Below, in pieces: positions 34,618 to 42,402 of a stretch of DNA of 64,000 nucleotides. Position numbers and translations under genes: made by a program. How positions within the stretch are numbered: the first letter of the stretch is position 1; every line of letters begins with the position of its first letter. A model generated the notes under the pieces. That model did no database searches, was not told where the DNA came from, and saw only the letters and a list, made by a program, of their open reading frames with translations. The stretch spans positions 186,001-250,000 of the forward strand of contig NZ_JAUORX010000004.1 of NCBI RefSeq assembly GCF_030548175.1, written 5' to 3'. Source of the DNA: Cognatishimia sp. 1_MG-2023 (GTDB taxonomy: Bacteria > Pseudomonadota > Alphaproteobacteria > Rhodobacterales > Rhodobacteraceae).

Positions 34618-35403
34618 ATGACTAAGCCGGAGAAAAAGGACGGCACGGTCGGTAAGGCATTGGAAATACTAGATTTGGTCGCAGAGGTAGGGCGCCCAGT
34701 TCGATTTTCAGAATTGCTGGTCACAAGCCAGCACCCAAAGGCCACACTGTACCGATTCCTACAAACCCTGACGAATCAGGGTATGCTTTCCTACGATGAG
34801 GAAAAGCAAACATACGCTATGGGCTTACGTCTTGTTCGTCTCGCGCACTCCGCTTGGCAAAACTCTTCATTGGCACCAGTGGCCGCTGACATTCTTGATC
34901 AACTTGAAAAAGAAATCGGCGAAACAATCCACTTGGCGCAAATGGAAAACGGACAAGTCTTATTCGTCGACAAACGACGCTCATCCGTCTTGTTTGAAAC
35001 ACTAGCCCAAACCGGACGTGTTGCCCCTGCGCACTGCACAGGTGTGGGTAAAGTGATTTTGGCCTATATGTCAGCTGAACGTTTAGAACGCGCCCTGCGC
35101 CAACAAGCATTTGTTCCTTATACGGCAACCACCCATCGTGACCGCGAAAGCCTAATTAAAGAATTCGAAGAAATTCGCTCCGCGGGCTTTGCCTTTGACC
35201 GCGAAGAACACGAGCAAGGCATCATCTCGATTGCCGCCCCTATTCTCTTAAACAATGGCCGAGTCGTCGGTTCCATCTCTGTAGCGACTTCGACCACCCG
35301 CTTCACACTGAAAGACCTCGAAGCCTTTAAACCCGCGCTTCTTAATGCAACTCAGAAAATCGGCGACGCCGCCACAACGTGGCAGTTTCCGTCACCAAGC
35401 TAA
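34618..35403 (+). CDS. IclR family transcriptional regulator of the galactoside regulon
   Basis: This 261-residue regulator has an N-terminal winged helix (about 10-75, with VGKALEILDLVAEVGRPVRFSE and ATLYRFLQTL) and a C-terminal effector domain (about 85-250, with the typical HCTGVGKVILAY and SISVATSTTRF). A strong ribosome site AGGAGGAG precedes ATG. It is divergent from the binding-protein gene and 18 bases before the ATPase gene. A sugar or sugar-acid intermediate of the galactose route is the likely effector. Confidence 0.93.
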   Translation: MTKPEKKDGTVGKALEILDLVAEVGRPVRFSELLVTSQHPKATLYRFLQTLTNQGMLSYDEEKQTYAMGLRLVRLAHSAWQNSSLAPVAADILDQLEKEIGETIHLAQMENGQVLFVDKRRSSVLFETLAQTGRVAPAHCTGVGKVILAYMSAERLERALRQQAFVPYTATTHRDRESLIKEFEEIRSAGFAFDREEHEQGIISIAAPILLNNGRVVGSISVATSTTRFTLKDLEAFKPALLNATQKIGDAATTWQFPSPS

Positions 35404-35421
35404 CATGGGAGTCGAATTTAC

Positions 35422-36486
35422 ATGTCAGGTGTAGAATTAACAAACGTCATCAAAAAATATGGCGAAACACAGGTTATCCACGGTGTGGATCTGAAAATCA
35501 AAGAAGGCGAATTCTGCGTCTTCGTCGGTCCATCAGGCTGTGGTAAATCCACTCTGCTGCGCATGGTTGCGGGCCTCGAAGAAACCACAAGTGGTAAAAT
35601 CGAAATTGGTCCAAACGACGTAACACACGCAGATCCTTCAGAACGCGGTGTTGCGATGGTGTTCCAAACATATGCGCTGTACCCGCATATGACCGTCGAA
35701 GAAAACATGGGCTTCGGTCTTAGAATGAACGGCGTTCCAAAAGACGAAATCGACAAGAAAGTTAGCGAAGCCAGCCAAATTCTACAACTCGACCAATACC
35801 TAAAGCGTAAACCAAAAGCGCTTTCAGGTGGTCAGCGTCAGCGTGTGGCCATCGGCCGTGCGATTGTTCGTGGCCCAGAAGTCTTCTTGTTCGACGAACC
35901 ACTTTCCAACCTTGATGCCGAATTGCGTGTCGACATGCGCGTTGAAATCGCGCGTCTACACAGCGAAATCGGCGCGACCATGATCTACGTGACACACGAT
36001 CAGGTCGAAGCGATGACACTAGCGGACAAAATCGTTGTTCTACGTGCCGGCCACATCGAACAAGTTGGCGCGCCAATGGATCTATTCCGTGACCCAGACA
36101 ACAAATTCGTTGCTGGTTTCATCGGCTCCCCATCCATGAACTTCCTGAACGGCGTCGTCGAAGGCGGCAAAGTTCGTGTTCCAGCACTCGACAACGAAGT
36201 GGTCGACGCATCTGTGAATCTGCCAGCAGAAGGCACCGAAGTGATTGTTGGCATGCGTCCACAACACCTCGCGGTCTCTGCGTCTGACACATCAACTGTC
36301 AAAGTTGATCTGGCAGAGCAGCTCGGCGGCGTCTCCTACGAATACCTGCGCGCAGCAACCGGCGAACGTGTGGTTGTCGAATCCAAAGAAGAAGAAGTTC
36401 TGCCAAAAGGCTCCACTGTAAAAGTGGCCTACGCACCAGAAAAAGTCATGTTCTTCGACGCAAAAACAGAGCTTCGCATCCGCTAA
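35422..36486 (+). CDS. Galactoside ABC transporter ATP-binding protein (MalK/UgpC family)
   Basis: This 354-residue ATPase has Walker A GPSGCGKST, signature LSGGQRQRVAIGRA and Walker B FLFDEPLSNLD. The C-terminal TOBE domain begins about residue 235. It is cotranscribed with the IclR-type regulator and ends at a strong terminator. It supplies energy to the divergent binding protein and permeases, which have no ATPase of their own. The split of the transporter over two divergent transcripts makes the regulator gene part of the ATPase transcript. Confidence 0.94.
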   Translation: MSGVELTNVIKKYGETQVIHGVDLKIKEGEFCVFVGPSGCGKSTLLRMVAGLEETTSGKIEIGPNDVTHADPSERGVAMVFQTYALYPHMTVEENMGFGLRMNGVPKDEIDKKVSEASQILQLDQYLKRKPKALSGGQRQRVAIGRAIVRGPEVFLFDEPLSNLDAELRVDMRVEIARLHSEIGATMIYVTHDQVEAMTLADKIVVLRAGHIEQVGAPMDLFRDPDNKFVAGFIGSPSMNFLNGVVEGGKVRVPALDNEVVDASVNLPAEGTEVIVGMRPQHLAVSASDTSTVKVDLAEQLGGVSYEYLRAATGERVVVESKEEEVLPKGSTVKVAYAPEKVMFFDAKTELRIR

Positions 36487-36508
36487 GCCCTGCAGCATTC
36501 AGTCTGAA

Positions 36509-36540
36509 AACGCCCGCGAGATTTCGCGGGCGTTTTTGTT
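36509..36540. terminator. Strong intrinsic terminator after the ATPase gene
   Basis: A nine-pair perfect stem (36511-36519 with 36524-36532) closes a four-base loop and is followed by TTTTTGTT; AAAA precedes it. It lies between convergent genes and can serve both. Confidence 0.9.
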
Positions 36541-36549
36541 ATCTAGCGA

Positions 36550-37320
36550 TTACAGCTTGCCGTTGTCATGCGCCATTTCAGCGGGGATTTCGTCAACCGT
36601 ATCCCAATGCTCAACGATCTTGCCGTTTTCTACACGGAACAGATCAAAGAACGCAGTCGGCGTATCACCCAAAGTTCCTTCAGAAGCGGTGAATACAAAA
36701 TTACCTTCAGCCACAACAATAGGTGTGTCTGTATAGGCCAACGTCAATCCAGCCTCAGCCATCGCAGCCAAAGCCGCCCCCAAACCTTCAAGCCCATCGC
36801 CCACATGCGCGTTATGCTGAATATATGTCTCGGTAGAAATATACTCCGTAATCTTCTCAGGCGCTTTACCGTGCAAAACATCAGCCACAAACGCAGTAAC
36901 CAGCGCTTTGTTTTCTGATGTCTTTTCCAGATCTGTAATCTCTGTTGCACCATCAACAAGGCTACGGCCCGATGGGTTCAAAGCGCCGGGAACTTGCAGG
37001 TTATCCCAATGTTCAGCAACTTTGCCATCTTCAACGCGGAAGATGTCAAAAGCCACCAGACTATCTGCACCAAACGCCTGCGCGTTGTCATAAGTGTTGT
37101 GCATCACAACAAGATCACCCTCGGCAATCACGCGATGCGTCGTCACCTCGATACCGCTTTCTTTCAATCCGGGGATAAAACCGATGATCGCGGCCGACCC
37201 TGTCGGAACGGCCGGGTTGTGTTGGATGTAGCCCTCTGCCAGCAAATCATTTGCAGCGTCTGGGTCGAAACTGGTGAAGAGCGCAGTGAAGGCGTTCAGT
37301 ACAAGCTCTTTAGGGGTCAT
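36550..37320 (-). CDS. Tandem NTF2-like (SnoaL) domain protein
   Basis: This 256-residue protein is made of two similar NTF2-like halves. Both carry YIQHN (in AEGYIQHNP and ETYIQHNA) and end with a matching strand pair (FDIFRVEDGKVAEHWDNL and FFDLFRVENGKIVEHWDTV). SnoaL-type domains are small cone-shaped barrels acting as cyclases, isomerases or ligand binders. The frame extends 17 codons upstream, but ATG 37320 has AAAGGA before it. It is divergent from an HxlR-type regulator, a frequent pairing, and there is no signal peptide. The substrate is unknown. Confidence 0.85.
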   Translation of the reverse strand: MTPKELVLNAFTALFTSFDPDAANDLLAEGYIQHNPAVPTGSAAIIGFIPGLKESGIEVTTHRVIAEGDLVVMHNTYDNAQAFGADSLVAFDIFRVEDGKVAEHWDNLQVPGALNPSGRSLVDGATEITDLEKTSENKALVTAFVADVLHGKAPEKITEYISTETYIQHNAHVGDGLEGLGAALAAMAEAGLTLAYTDTPIVVAEGNFVFTASEGTLGDTPTAFFDLFRVENGKIVEHWDTVDEIPAEMAHDNGKL

Positions 37321-37361
37321 GTTGTGTCCTTTCGAATCAGGTTGATGTCTTGATGTCGACA

Positions 37362-37380
37362 AGGTATGCATTCTGCACCT
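37362..37380. promoter_or_regulatory. Inverted repeat between SnoaL and HxlR genes
   Basis: AGGT-AT-GCA and TGC-ACCT form an inverted repeat with a two-base insertion in the left arm and a TTC centre. It lies in the middle of the 92-base divergent intergenic region, where the HxlR-type regulator would be expected to bind. Confidence 0.3.
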
Positions 37381-37412
37381 AGTATCAATTACGCACTATT
37401 TAGGAACCAAGT

Positions 37413-37781
37413 ATGCTTCAGGTAACCGCCCTCTCAAAAGAACACGCTGAACTGTGCCCCGTCCGGCAAGTTCTGTCGCAGGTCACCGGTAAATGGCAGG
37501 TGCTGATTATCCTCAGTCTAGAAGACGGCGGCCAACGCTTCGGCGCCCTGCGTCGGACCATCGGCGATGTCACACAAAGGGTGCTCACCGAAAACTTACG
37601 CAAACTCGAACGTGATGGATATCTCACCCGCACCGTCGATCCGGGACCACCCGTTTCCGTGACCTACGCATTGACCGACCTCGGCGAGGAGCTATTAGGG
37701 CATCTTAAAAATTTGGCAGGCTGGGCCGCTAAAAGCCACGCAGCCGTCGTGGAAAACCGCGCGAGTTACGACGCGCAATAA
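37413..37781 (+). CDS. HxlR family transcriptional regulator
   Basis: This 122-residue single-domain winged-helix protein has the HxlR layout: CPVRQVLSQVTGKWQVLIILSL near the N-terminus, then FGALRRTIGDVTQRVLTENLRKLERDGYLTR. The conserved cysteine (C15) often senses oxidants or aldehydes in this family. It is divergent from the tandem NTF2-like gene and probably controls it. There is no obvious ribosome site beyond AGGAACC. Confidence 0.9.
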   Translation: MLQVTALSKEHAELCPVRQVLSQVTGKWQVLIILSLEDGGQRFGALRRTIGDVTQRVLTENLRKLERDGYLTRTVDPGPPVSVTYALTDLGEELLGHLKNLAGWAAKSHAAVVENRASYDAQ

Positions 37782-37855
37782 TCTCATTCCGATTTCGCAA
37801 AAGGAATCGTACGTTTCAGACCGCGAAACGCACGAATTTCACATTTAAAAAGTGT

Positions 37856-38416
37856 TTAGCGAAAGGCCGCTGCAAGGGTTTCGGGCAATTCGAACTCCTG
37901 CAAAACCCGCACCCTACCCGCTTCAGACATCTTGCGCGCCGTCTTCTCGACGATGCGCTGCACCTTATCTTCTGCGTGTTTTGCGGCAAACGGCGCAAAA
38001 TACCATTTCAGGAAAACAAAGCAGATCACGTCTTCTAGCGACTGCACCAATTCATTCCGTTTGATGCCCTCTTTGCGTAGCATCTTCTCGGTTTCTTCAA
38101 TAGATTCAGCATCATACCCAGCATCCGCCATAAAACCGGAAACGGTTTTTGCGTGATGCGCCGCCAAATCTTTGCGCCACGTCAGATAGCCCGCGCGACC
38201 TTCGGGATAATCCTTGCGCAACAGAACCCAACGTTCCACATGCTGCCCCCGCGCCGCAATCTGCAATGTTTCCAATGCATTAGGAAACAACCGCGCGCAT
38301 TCTTCGCTCATCCGTTGACCATACAACAAAGCCTCTGGCTGCCCCTCATCCACCCGAGGATCCTTGGAATTCGCAGCATCAATTGCGTTCAAAACCTGTG
38401 TCAGCTGGTCAGTCAT
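37856..38416 (-). CDS. DUF4202 family protein
   Basis: This 186-residue cytoplasmic protein matches what I recall of the DUF4202 family: a helical protein with the sequence ARGQHVERWVLLRKDYPEGRAGYLTWRKDLAAHHA, in which histidines could bind a metal as in HD-type hydrolases, and a later EDVICFVFLKWYF segment. No function is established. It is a single gene divergent from rnd, with no partner to suggest a pathway. The naming is from memory. Confidence 0.8.
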   Translation of the reverse strand: MTDQLTQVLNAIDAANSKDPRVDEGQPEALLYGQRMSEECARLFPNALETLQIAARGQHVERWVLLRKDYPEGRAGYLTWRKDLAAHHAKTVSGFMADAGYDAESIEETEKMLRKEGIKRNELVQSLEDVICFVFLKWYFAPFAAKHAEDKVQRIVEKTARKMSEAGRVRVLQEFELPETLAAAFR

Positions 38417-38596
38417 GGCTCTCTCCTTGGGTCGGGCTATACGGAAACCGTATCATGCGAAAATACCACATCCCAGACCGCACAGATTGCGAAAACCCTG
38501 ATTTTGAGAGTTATTTTGCCGCTTTCCCCCCTTGTTAAGATTGAAACGACGCCTTCGAACCCGTAAGTCCAATGTAACTTGATTATCGAGGCAACC

Positions 38597-39208
38597 ATGG
38601 CGAACCATCTTCACAAAGGCGACCTGCCTGACGGGTTGGATCTAGGTCCAATCGTTGCAATTGATTGCGAAACCATGGGACTTGTCCCGCATCGCGACCG
38701 CCTTTGCGTCGTGCAACTGTCCGGTGGTGACGGCAATGCACACCTTGTGCAAATCAGCAAAGGCCAAACCAAGGCACCGAATTTGTGCAAGGTGCTGACA
38801 GATCCTAACATATTGAAATTGTTTCACTATGGACGCTTTGACATTGCCGCAATGTACAATGCGTTTGGCGCTCTGACAGCGCCGGTCTACTGCACCAAAA
38901 TCGCATCTAAACTGGTCCGCACCTATACAGATCGCCACGGCCTTAAGAACCTGCTGCAAGAGCTGCTAAGCGTCGACATATCCAAGCATCAACAAATGAG
39001 CGACTGGGGCGCCCCAGACTTAACCAATGCACAATTGGACTATGCAGCGTCTGACGTGCTGTATCTGCACCAACTGCGCGACGTGCTAAACGAACGCCTC
39101 GCCCGCGAAGGCCGTACCGAACTGGCGCAATCCTGCTTTGACTTCCTCCCAACCCGCGCCAAGCTTGATTTGGCAGGTTGGCCTGACACAGACATGTTCT
39201 CGCACTGA
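38597..39208 (+). CDS. rnd: Ribonuclease D (short form, without HRDC domain)
   Basis: This is a 203-residue 3'-5' exoribonuclease of the DEDDy type. Motif I is AIDCETMGL (D23, E25), motif II lies around FHYGRFDIAAMY and motif III is LDYAASDVLYL. It consists only of the exonuclease domain, about half the length of E. coli RNase D, as is usual in Rhodobacterales. The frame starts six codons earlier at a TTG, but ATG 38597 follows GAGG. Its stop overlaps the lptC start by one base, linking RNA processing and LPS-export genes in one operon. Confidence 0.92.
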   Translation: MANHLHKGDLPDGLDLGPIVAIDCETMGLVPHRDRLCVVQLSGGDGNAHLVQISKGQTKAPNLCKVLTDPNILKLFHYGRFDIAAMYNAFGALTAPVYCTKIASKLVRTYTDRHGLKNLLQELLSVDISKHQQMSDWGAPDLTNAQLDYAASDVLYLHQLRDVLNERLAREGRTELAQSCFDFLPTRAKLDLAGWPDTDMFSH

Positions 39209-39810
39209 TGTCACGGCGCGGGCTCTCATATTCCCAGATTATTTCCTGGCTGAAAGTGCTACTTCCCGTAGTTGCGCTGGCATTGCTATCGACTATGTTT
39301 TTGTTTTCACAGTCAATTTCCCCAACCAGCGCCATTCCGTTCGCCAAAGTAGAACTCCAAGAACGTGCCCGCGATCAACGCATCACCGCGCCATTCTTTT
39401 CCGGCCAGACCACATCGGGTTTTCCGATTTCAGTCACAGCGGAAACCGCCAAGCCGGATCAAGACAATCCACGCCTAACCCACGCCGATGAGCTAAAGGC
39501 AAATATCACCCTAGCAGATGACAACGTCATCGACTTGGATGCTAAGTCTGCACAGATAAACAGCCTTAGCTTCGAAGTACTTTTGAGGGGCGACGTACAA
39601 CTAAACTCTACAAACGGGTACGCGTTCACCACCGAAGCCTTAGCGCTGAACCTGAACCAAGGCTCTGCACGCTCTGACACCAAAGTAACCGGCACCGGCC
39701 CCGCCGGGACCTTTACCGCAGGCGCTATGGAACTAACCTACCCAGAAGACGGCGAAAAAAGCCGTTTCCTTTTCACAAACGGCGTGAAGCTGATATACAA
39801 ACCGCAATAA
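39208..39810 (+). CDS. lptC: LPS export protein LptC
   Basis: This 200-residue protein has one N-terminal membrane anchor (about residues 10-33) and a periplasmic beta-jellyroll of the LptC/LptA type, with repeated features such as LDAKSAQINSLSFEVLLRGDVQLNS-like beta turns. It connects the inner-membrane LptBFG complex to periplasmic LptA. It lies between rnd and lptA with one-base and three-base spacing. Sequence conservation of LptC is low, so the call rests on the fold pattern and on lptA and lptB following directly. Confidence 0.87.
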   Translation: MSRRGLSYSQIISWLKVLLPVVALALLSTMFLFSQSISPTSAIPFAKVELQERARDQRITAPFFSGQTTSGFPISVTAETAKPDQDNPRLTHADELKANITLADDNVIDLDAKSAQINSLSFEVLLRGDVQLNSTNGYAFTTEALALNLNQGSARSDTKVTGTGPAGTFTAGAMELTYPEDGEKSRFLFTNGVKLIYKPQ

Positions 39811-39813
39811 CGC

Positions 39814-40314
39814 ATGAGGTCTGCAGTGTTTCGTTCATTGGTCATCGCTTTTACCCTAGCCCTCGGGCTGTCGCAGGCCGCAATTGCGCAGGAATTCAAA
39901 GTTGATTTTGGCATCGCAAGCGGTGATCCAGATGCACCTGTCGAAGTGTCCGCTGACGCGCTGTCCATTGACCAAGAAACCGGTGGCGCGAAATTTGATG
40001 GTAATGTGATCATCACCCAAGGCGAAATGCGTATGGAGGCCGATCTGGTCAACGTGTTCTATACCGAAGACCAAAGCGGAATTTCCCGCCTAGTTGGCTC
40101 TGGTGGAGTTTCGATCTTTAGCGGCAAAGACACGGCCAAGGCGCAAACCGCTGAATATGACGTGACTTCTGGCTTAATCCATATGAACGGCAACGTTGTC
40201 TTAGTACAGGGCGCCAACTCCATTTCATCCGAACGGATGACGGTAAATACCAAGAACTCAACGGCAGAGCTTCACGGACGCGTTCGCACCGTATTGCGCC
40301 CAAAGGCAAATTGA
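39814..40314 (+). CDS. lptA: LPS export protein LptA
   Basis: This 166-residue periplasmic protein has a signal peptide (MRSAVFRSLVIAFTLALGLS, cut near AIA) and the OstA-like jellyroll: PVEVSADALSIDQETGGAKFDGNVIITQGEMRMEAD pattern with later GNVVLVQGANSISSERMTVN. It forms the bridge that carries lipopolysaccharide to the outer membrane. Its stop overlaps the lptB start by one base (TGATG). Confidence 0.93.
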   Translation: MRSAVFRSLVIAFTLALGLSQAAIAQEFKVDFGIASGDPDAPVEVSADALSIDQETGGAKFDGNVIITQGEMRMEADLVNVFYTEDQSGISRLVGSGGVSIFSGKDTAKAQTAEYDVTSGLIHMNGNVVLVQGANSISSERMTVNTKNSTAELHGRVRTVLRPKAN

Positions 40315-41072
40315 TGGCGAAACCAGAATTGAAAATCGCCGAAGGCCAATCCGGCCTGCGCATTGAAAACCTTCGTAAAAGCTATCGTAAACGCGTTGTC
40401 ATTCGCGATGTGAACCTTGAGCTAAAGCGTGGCGAAGTCGTTGCGCTATTGGGCCCGAACGGCAGTGGTAAAACCACAAGTTTCTATTCAATCGCCGGTC
40501 TCGTCGTGCCCGAAGGTGGGCGCGTTTCCATTGATGGCGAAGATATTACTGCATTGCCAATGTACCGCCGGGCTAAGATGGGTATCGGGTACCTACCGCA
40601 AGAAATGTCGATTTTTCGCGGGCTCAGCGTCGAAGACAACATCATGGCGATTCTCGATATTGCGCAAAAAGACCGCCACAAGCGACGTGAGCGTCTAGAA
40701 GACCTGCTTTCCGAATTTTCGATCGAGCACCTACGCCGCGCCCCCGCATTGGCCCTATCTGGTGGCGAAAGACGCCGTGTGGAAATCGCGCGATGCTTGG
40801 CTGCGGATCCGAAATACTTGCTATTAGATGAGCCGTTTGCTGGGGTTGATCCGATCTCTGTCGGCGACATCCGTCATTTGGTTTCTGACCTTAAAAAACG
40901 CGGTATTGGCGTTCTAATCACCGATCACAACGTGCGCGAAACACTCGAAATTGTGGACCGCGCTTACATTCTACACGACGGCAAAGTGTTGATGTCAGGC
41001 AGCCCAAGTGAAGTTATTGAGAACGAAAATGTGCGACGCGTTTATCTGGGCGACAGCTTCAAAATTTCCTAA
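40314..41072 (+). CDS. lptB: LPS export ABC transporter ATPase LptB
   Basis: This 252-residue ATPase has Walker A GPNGSGKTT, the LptB-type Q-loop GYLPQEMSIFRGLSVEDNI, signature LSGGERRRVEIARCL and Walker B YLLLDEPFAGVDP. It drives lipopolysaccharide extraction by LptFG. A start one codon earlier (TTG 40311) is possible, but ATG 40314 overlaps the lptA stop and fits translational coupling. No rpoN gene follows, unlike the enterobacterial order; a 249-base gap separates it from hpf. Confidence 0.96.
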   Translation: MAKPELKIAEGQSGLRIENLRKSYRKRVVIRDVNLELKRGEVVALLGPNGSGKTTSFYSIAGLVVPEGGRVSIDGEDITALPMYRRAKMGIGYLPQEMSIFRGLSVEDNIMAILDIAQKDRHKRRERLEDLLSEFSIEHLRRAPALALSGGERRRVEIARCLAADPKYLLLDEPFAGVDPISVGDIRHLVSDLKKRGIGVLITDHNVRETLEIVDRAYILHDGKVLMSGSPSEVIENENVRRVYLGDSFKIS

Positions 41073-41188
41073 GCCATGCTCGGAATGTAGCCGATTTTTC
41101 CGAATTCCTTCTTCGTCAAGATTGACAATCTCCGTTTCCCCTGCCCCAATGAGGGTATGACGCGTGAGACTTTCGCCTTGCTAATCTG

Positions 41189-41222
41189 CTCGCCCCTTTT
41201 TGAAAGGGCTGAAGCTGAGCAG
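41189..41222 (+). other. Nested hairpin in the lptB-hpf gap
   Basis: An outer stem CTGCTC/GAGCAG encloses an inner stem CCCTTT-TTG-AAAGGG. It is not followed by a T tract, so it is not a standard terminator. It may be an RNA-processing site, part of a small RNA, or an upstream control element for hpf. Confidence 0.4.
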
Positions 41223-41249
41223 GCCAACCACGGGTCAAATTCCAACATT

Positions 41250-41263
41250 CTGATCTAAATCAA
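41250..41263 (+). promoter_or_regulatory. FNR/FnrL-type box upstream of hpf
   Basis: CTGAT-CTAA-ATCAA matches the FNR consensus TTGAT-N4-ATCAA at nine of ten positions. Its centre is about 40 bases before a plausible start site downstream of GGATAAC (41283-41289), the spacing of activated class II promoters. It would place the hibernation factor under oxygen control. Confidence 0.5.
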
Positions 41264-41321
41264 CGATGCCCTTCGGGCGTGTGGATAACGGATTGGGTAT
41301 GTTTTTAATGAAGGAGAACGA

Positions 41322-41888
41322 ATGCGCTATCAAGTTTCAGGAAAACAAATCGATATTGGTGAATCTCTGCAACGCCATGTTCAGGGCGAACTAGGCGGCG
41401 TCGTAAGTAAATACGCCGAACGCCCCACCGATGCTCAAATTGTTTTTTCCAAAAGCGCGCATGAGTTTGTTTGTGAAACCACGGTACATTTGTCCACTGG
41501 ACTAACCGCACAGGCAAAAGGTCGCGCAACGGAAATCTATGCTGCATTCGACAATTGCAGTGAAAAAATGGAAAAACAGCTGCGCCGATATAAGCGTCGC
41601 CTAAAGGACCATCATAAGGATCGAAGCGAGCCGGTTGAACTTTCAGGCGCGGCATCTTATATCCTTGCCACCGAAAACACCTCGGACGAGGTGGAACCGG
41701 AATCGTTGCAGCCAATCATCGTGGCTGAAATGCAGACCCAGATCCCGTCCCTTTCAGTGGGCGAGGCAGTGATGCAGATGGAACTTGCAGGTTCGCCAGT
41801 GTTGGTGTTCCGCAATGAGGGGAAAGACGGGCTAAACGTGGTCTACCGCCGTGAAGACGGTAATATTGGATGGATCGACCCGCAATAA
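41322..41888 (+). CDS. hpf: Ribosome hibernation promoting factor, long form
   Basis: This 188-residue protein has an N-terminal S30AE domain (residues 1-100, starting MRYQVSGKQIDIGESL) and a C-terminal dimerisation domain (about 130-188, with LSVGEAVMQMELAGSPVLVFRNE and NVVYRREDGNIGWIDP). Long HPF pairs 70S ribosomes into 100S particles during starvation. AAGGAG precedes ATG. It is followed by ptsN after 39 bases. Confidence 0.95.
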   Translation: MRYQVSGKQIDIGESLQRHVQGELGGVVSKYAERPTDAQIVFSKSAHEFVCETTVHLSTGLTAQAKGRATEIYAAFDNCSEKMEKQLRRYKRRLKDHHKDRSEPVELSGAASYILATENTSDEVEPESLQPIIVAEMQTQIPSLSVGEAVMQMELAGSPVLVFRNEGKDGLNVVYRREDGNIGWIDPQ

Positions 41889-41927
41889 AAGGCGTTGGGA
41901 CAGACCCGACCCGGAGATACAGGCTAA

Positions 41928-42392
41928 ATGGACCTATCTACGATTCTTCGCCCAGAGGCGATTAAAGTCGTTTCGGCTGCCTCTAGCAAACGTCGGTTGC
42001 TGCAAGATTTTGGCGATCTTGCAGCGTCTTGCTATAACTTAGACGCTGGTGGCGTCGTCGAAGCCTTGCTTGAACGCGAGAGCTTGGGGCCCACTGGGGT
42101 GGGTAAAGGTGTGGCACTACCACATGCGCGACTAGAAGGATTGGATGCCGTTCATGGCGCTTTTATCCTCTTGGAAAAGCCTATTGATTTCAACGCTGTA
42201 GATCGCCAACCGGTTGATCTAGCTTTTGCGCTATTCGCCCCGCATGACGCGGGTGTCGAACACTTGAAAGCCTTGGCTTATGTTTCTCGTACATTGCGAA
42301 ATGCAAATATCTGCGCCAAATTGCGTGCCAACGCGGACCCATCCACGTTGTTTGCCATTTTGACTGAAGCAGATGCAGTTCAGGCGGCTTAA
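41928..42392 (+). CDS. ptsN: PTS IIA-like nitrogen regulatory protein PtsN
   Basis: This 154-residue EIIA-Ntr protein carries the phosphorylatable histidine in GVALPHARLEGL. It has the family segments RESLGPTGVGKGVALPH and FALFAPHDAG. It is the terminal acceptor of the nitrogen phosphotransfer chain and regulates potassium and nitrogen metabolism. It shares a direction and probably a transcript with hpf and ends against the convergent sulfotransferase gene. Confidence 0.95.
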   Translation: MDLSTILRPEAIKVVSAASSKRRLLQDFGDLAASCYNLDAGGVVEALLERESLGPTGVGKGVALPHARLEGLDAVHGAFILLEKPIDFNAVDRQPVDLAFALFAPHDAGVEHLKALAYVSRTLRNANICAKLRANADPSTLFAILTEADAVQAA

Positions 42393-42401
42393 GCCCGCCT
42401 G
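42381..42401. terminator. Hairpin between ptsN and the sulfotransferase gene
   Basis: CAGGCGG (42381-42387) pairs with CCGCCTG (42395-42401) over a seven-base loop that contains the ptsN stop codon. No T tract follows on either strand, so its action as a terminator between convergent genes is uncertain. Confidence 0.35.
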
Positions 42402-42402
42402 A

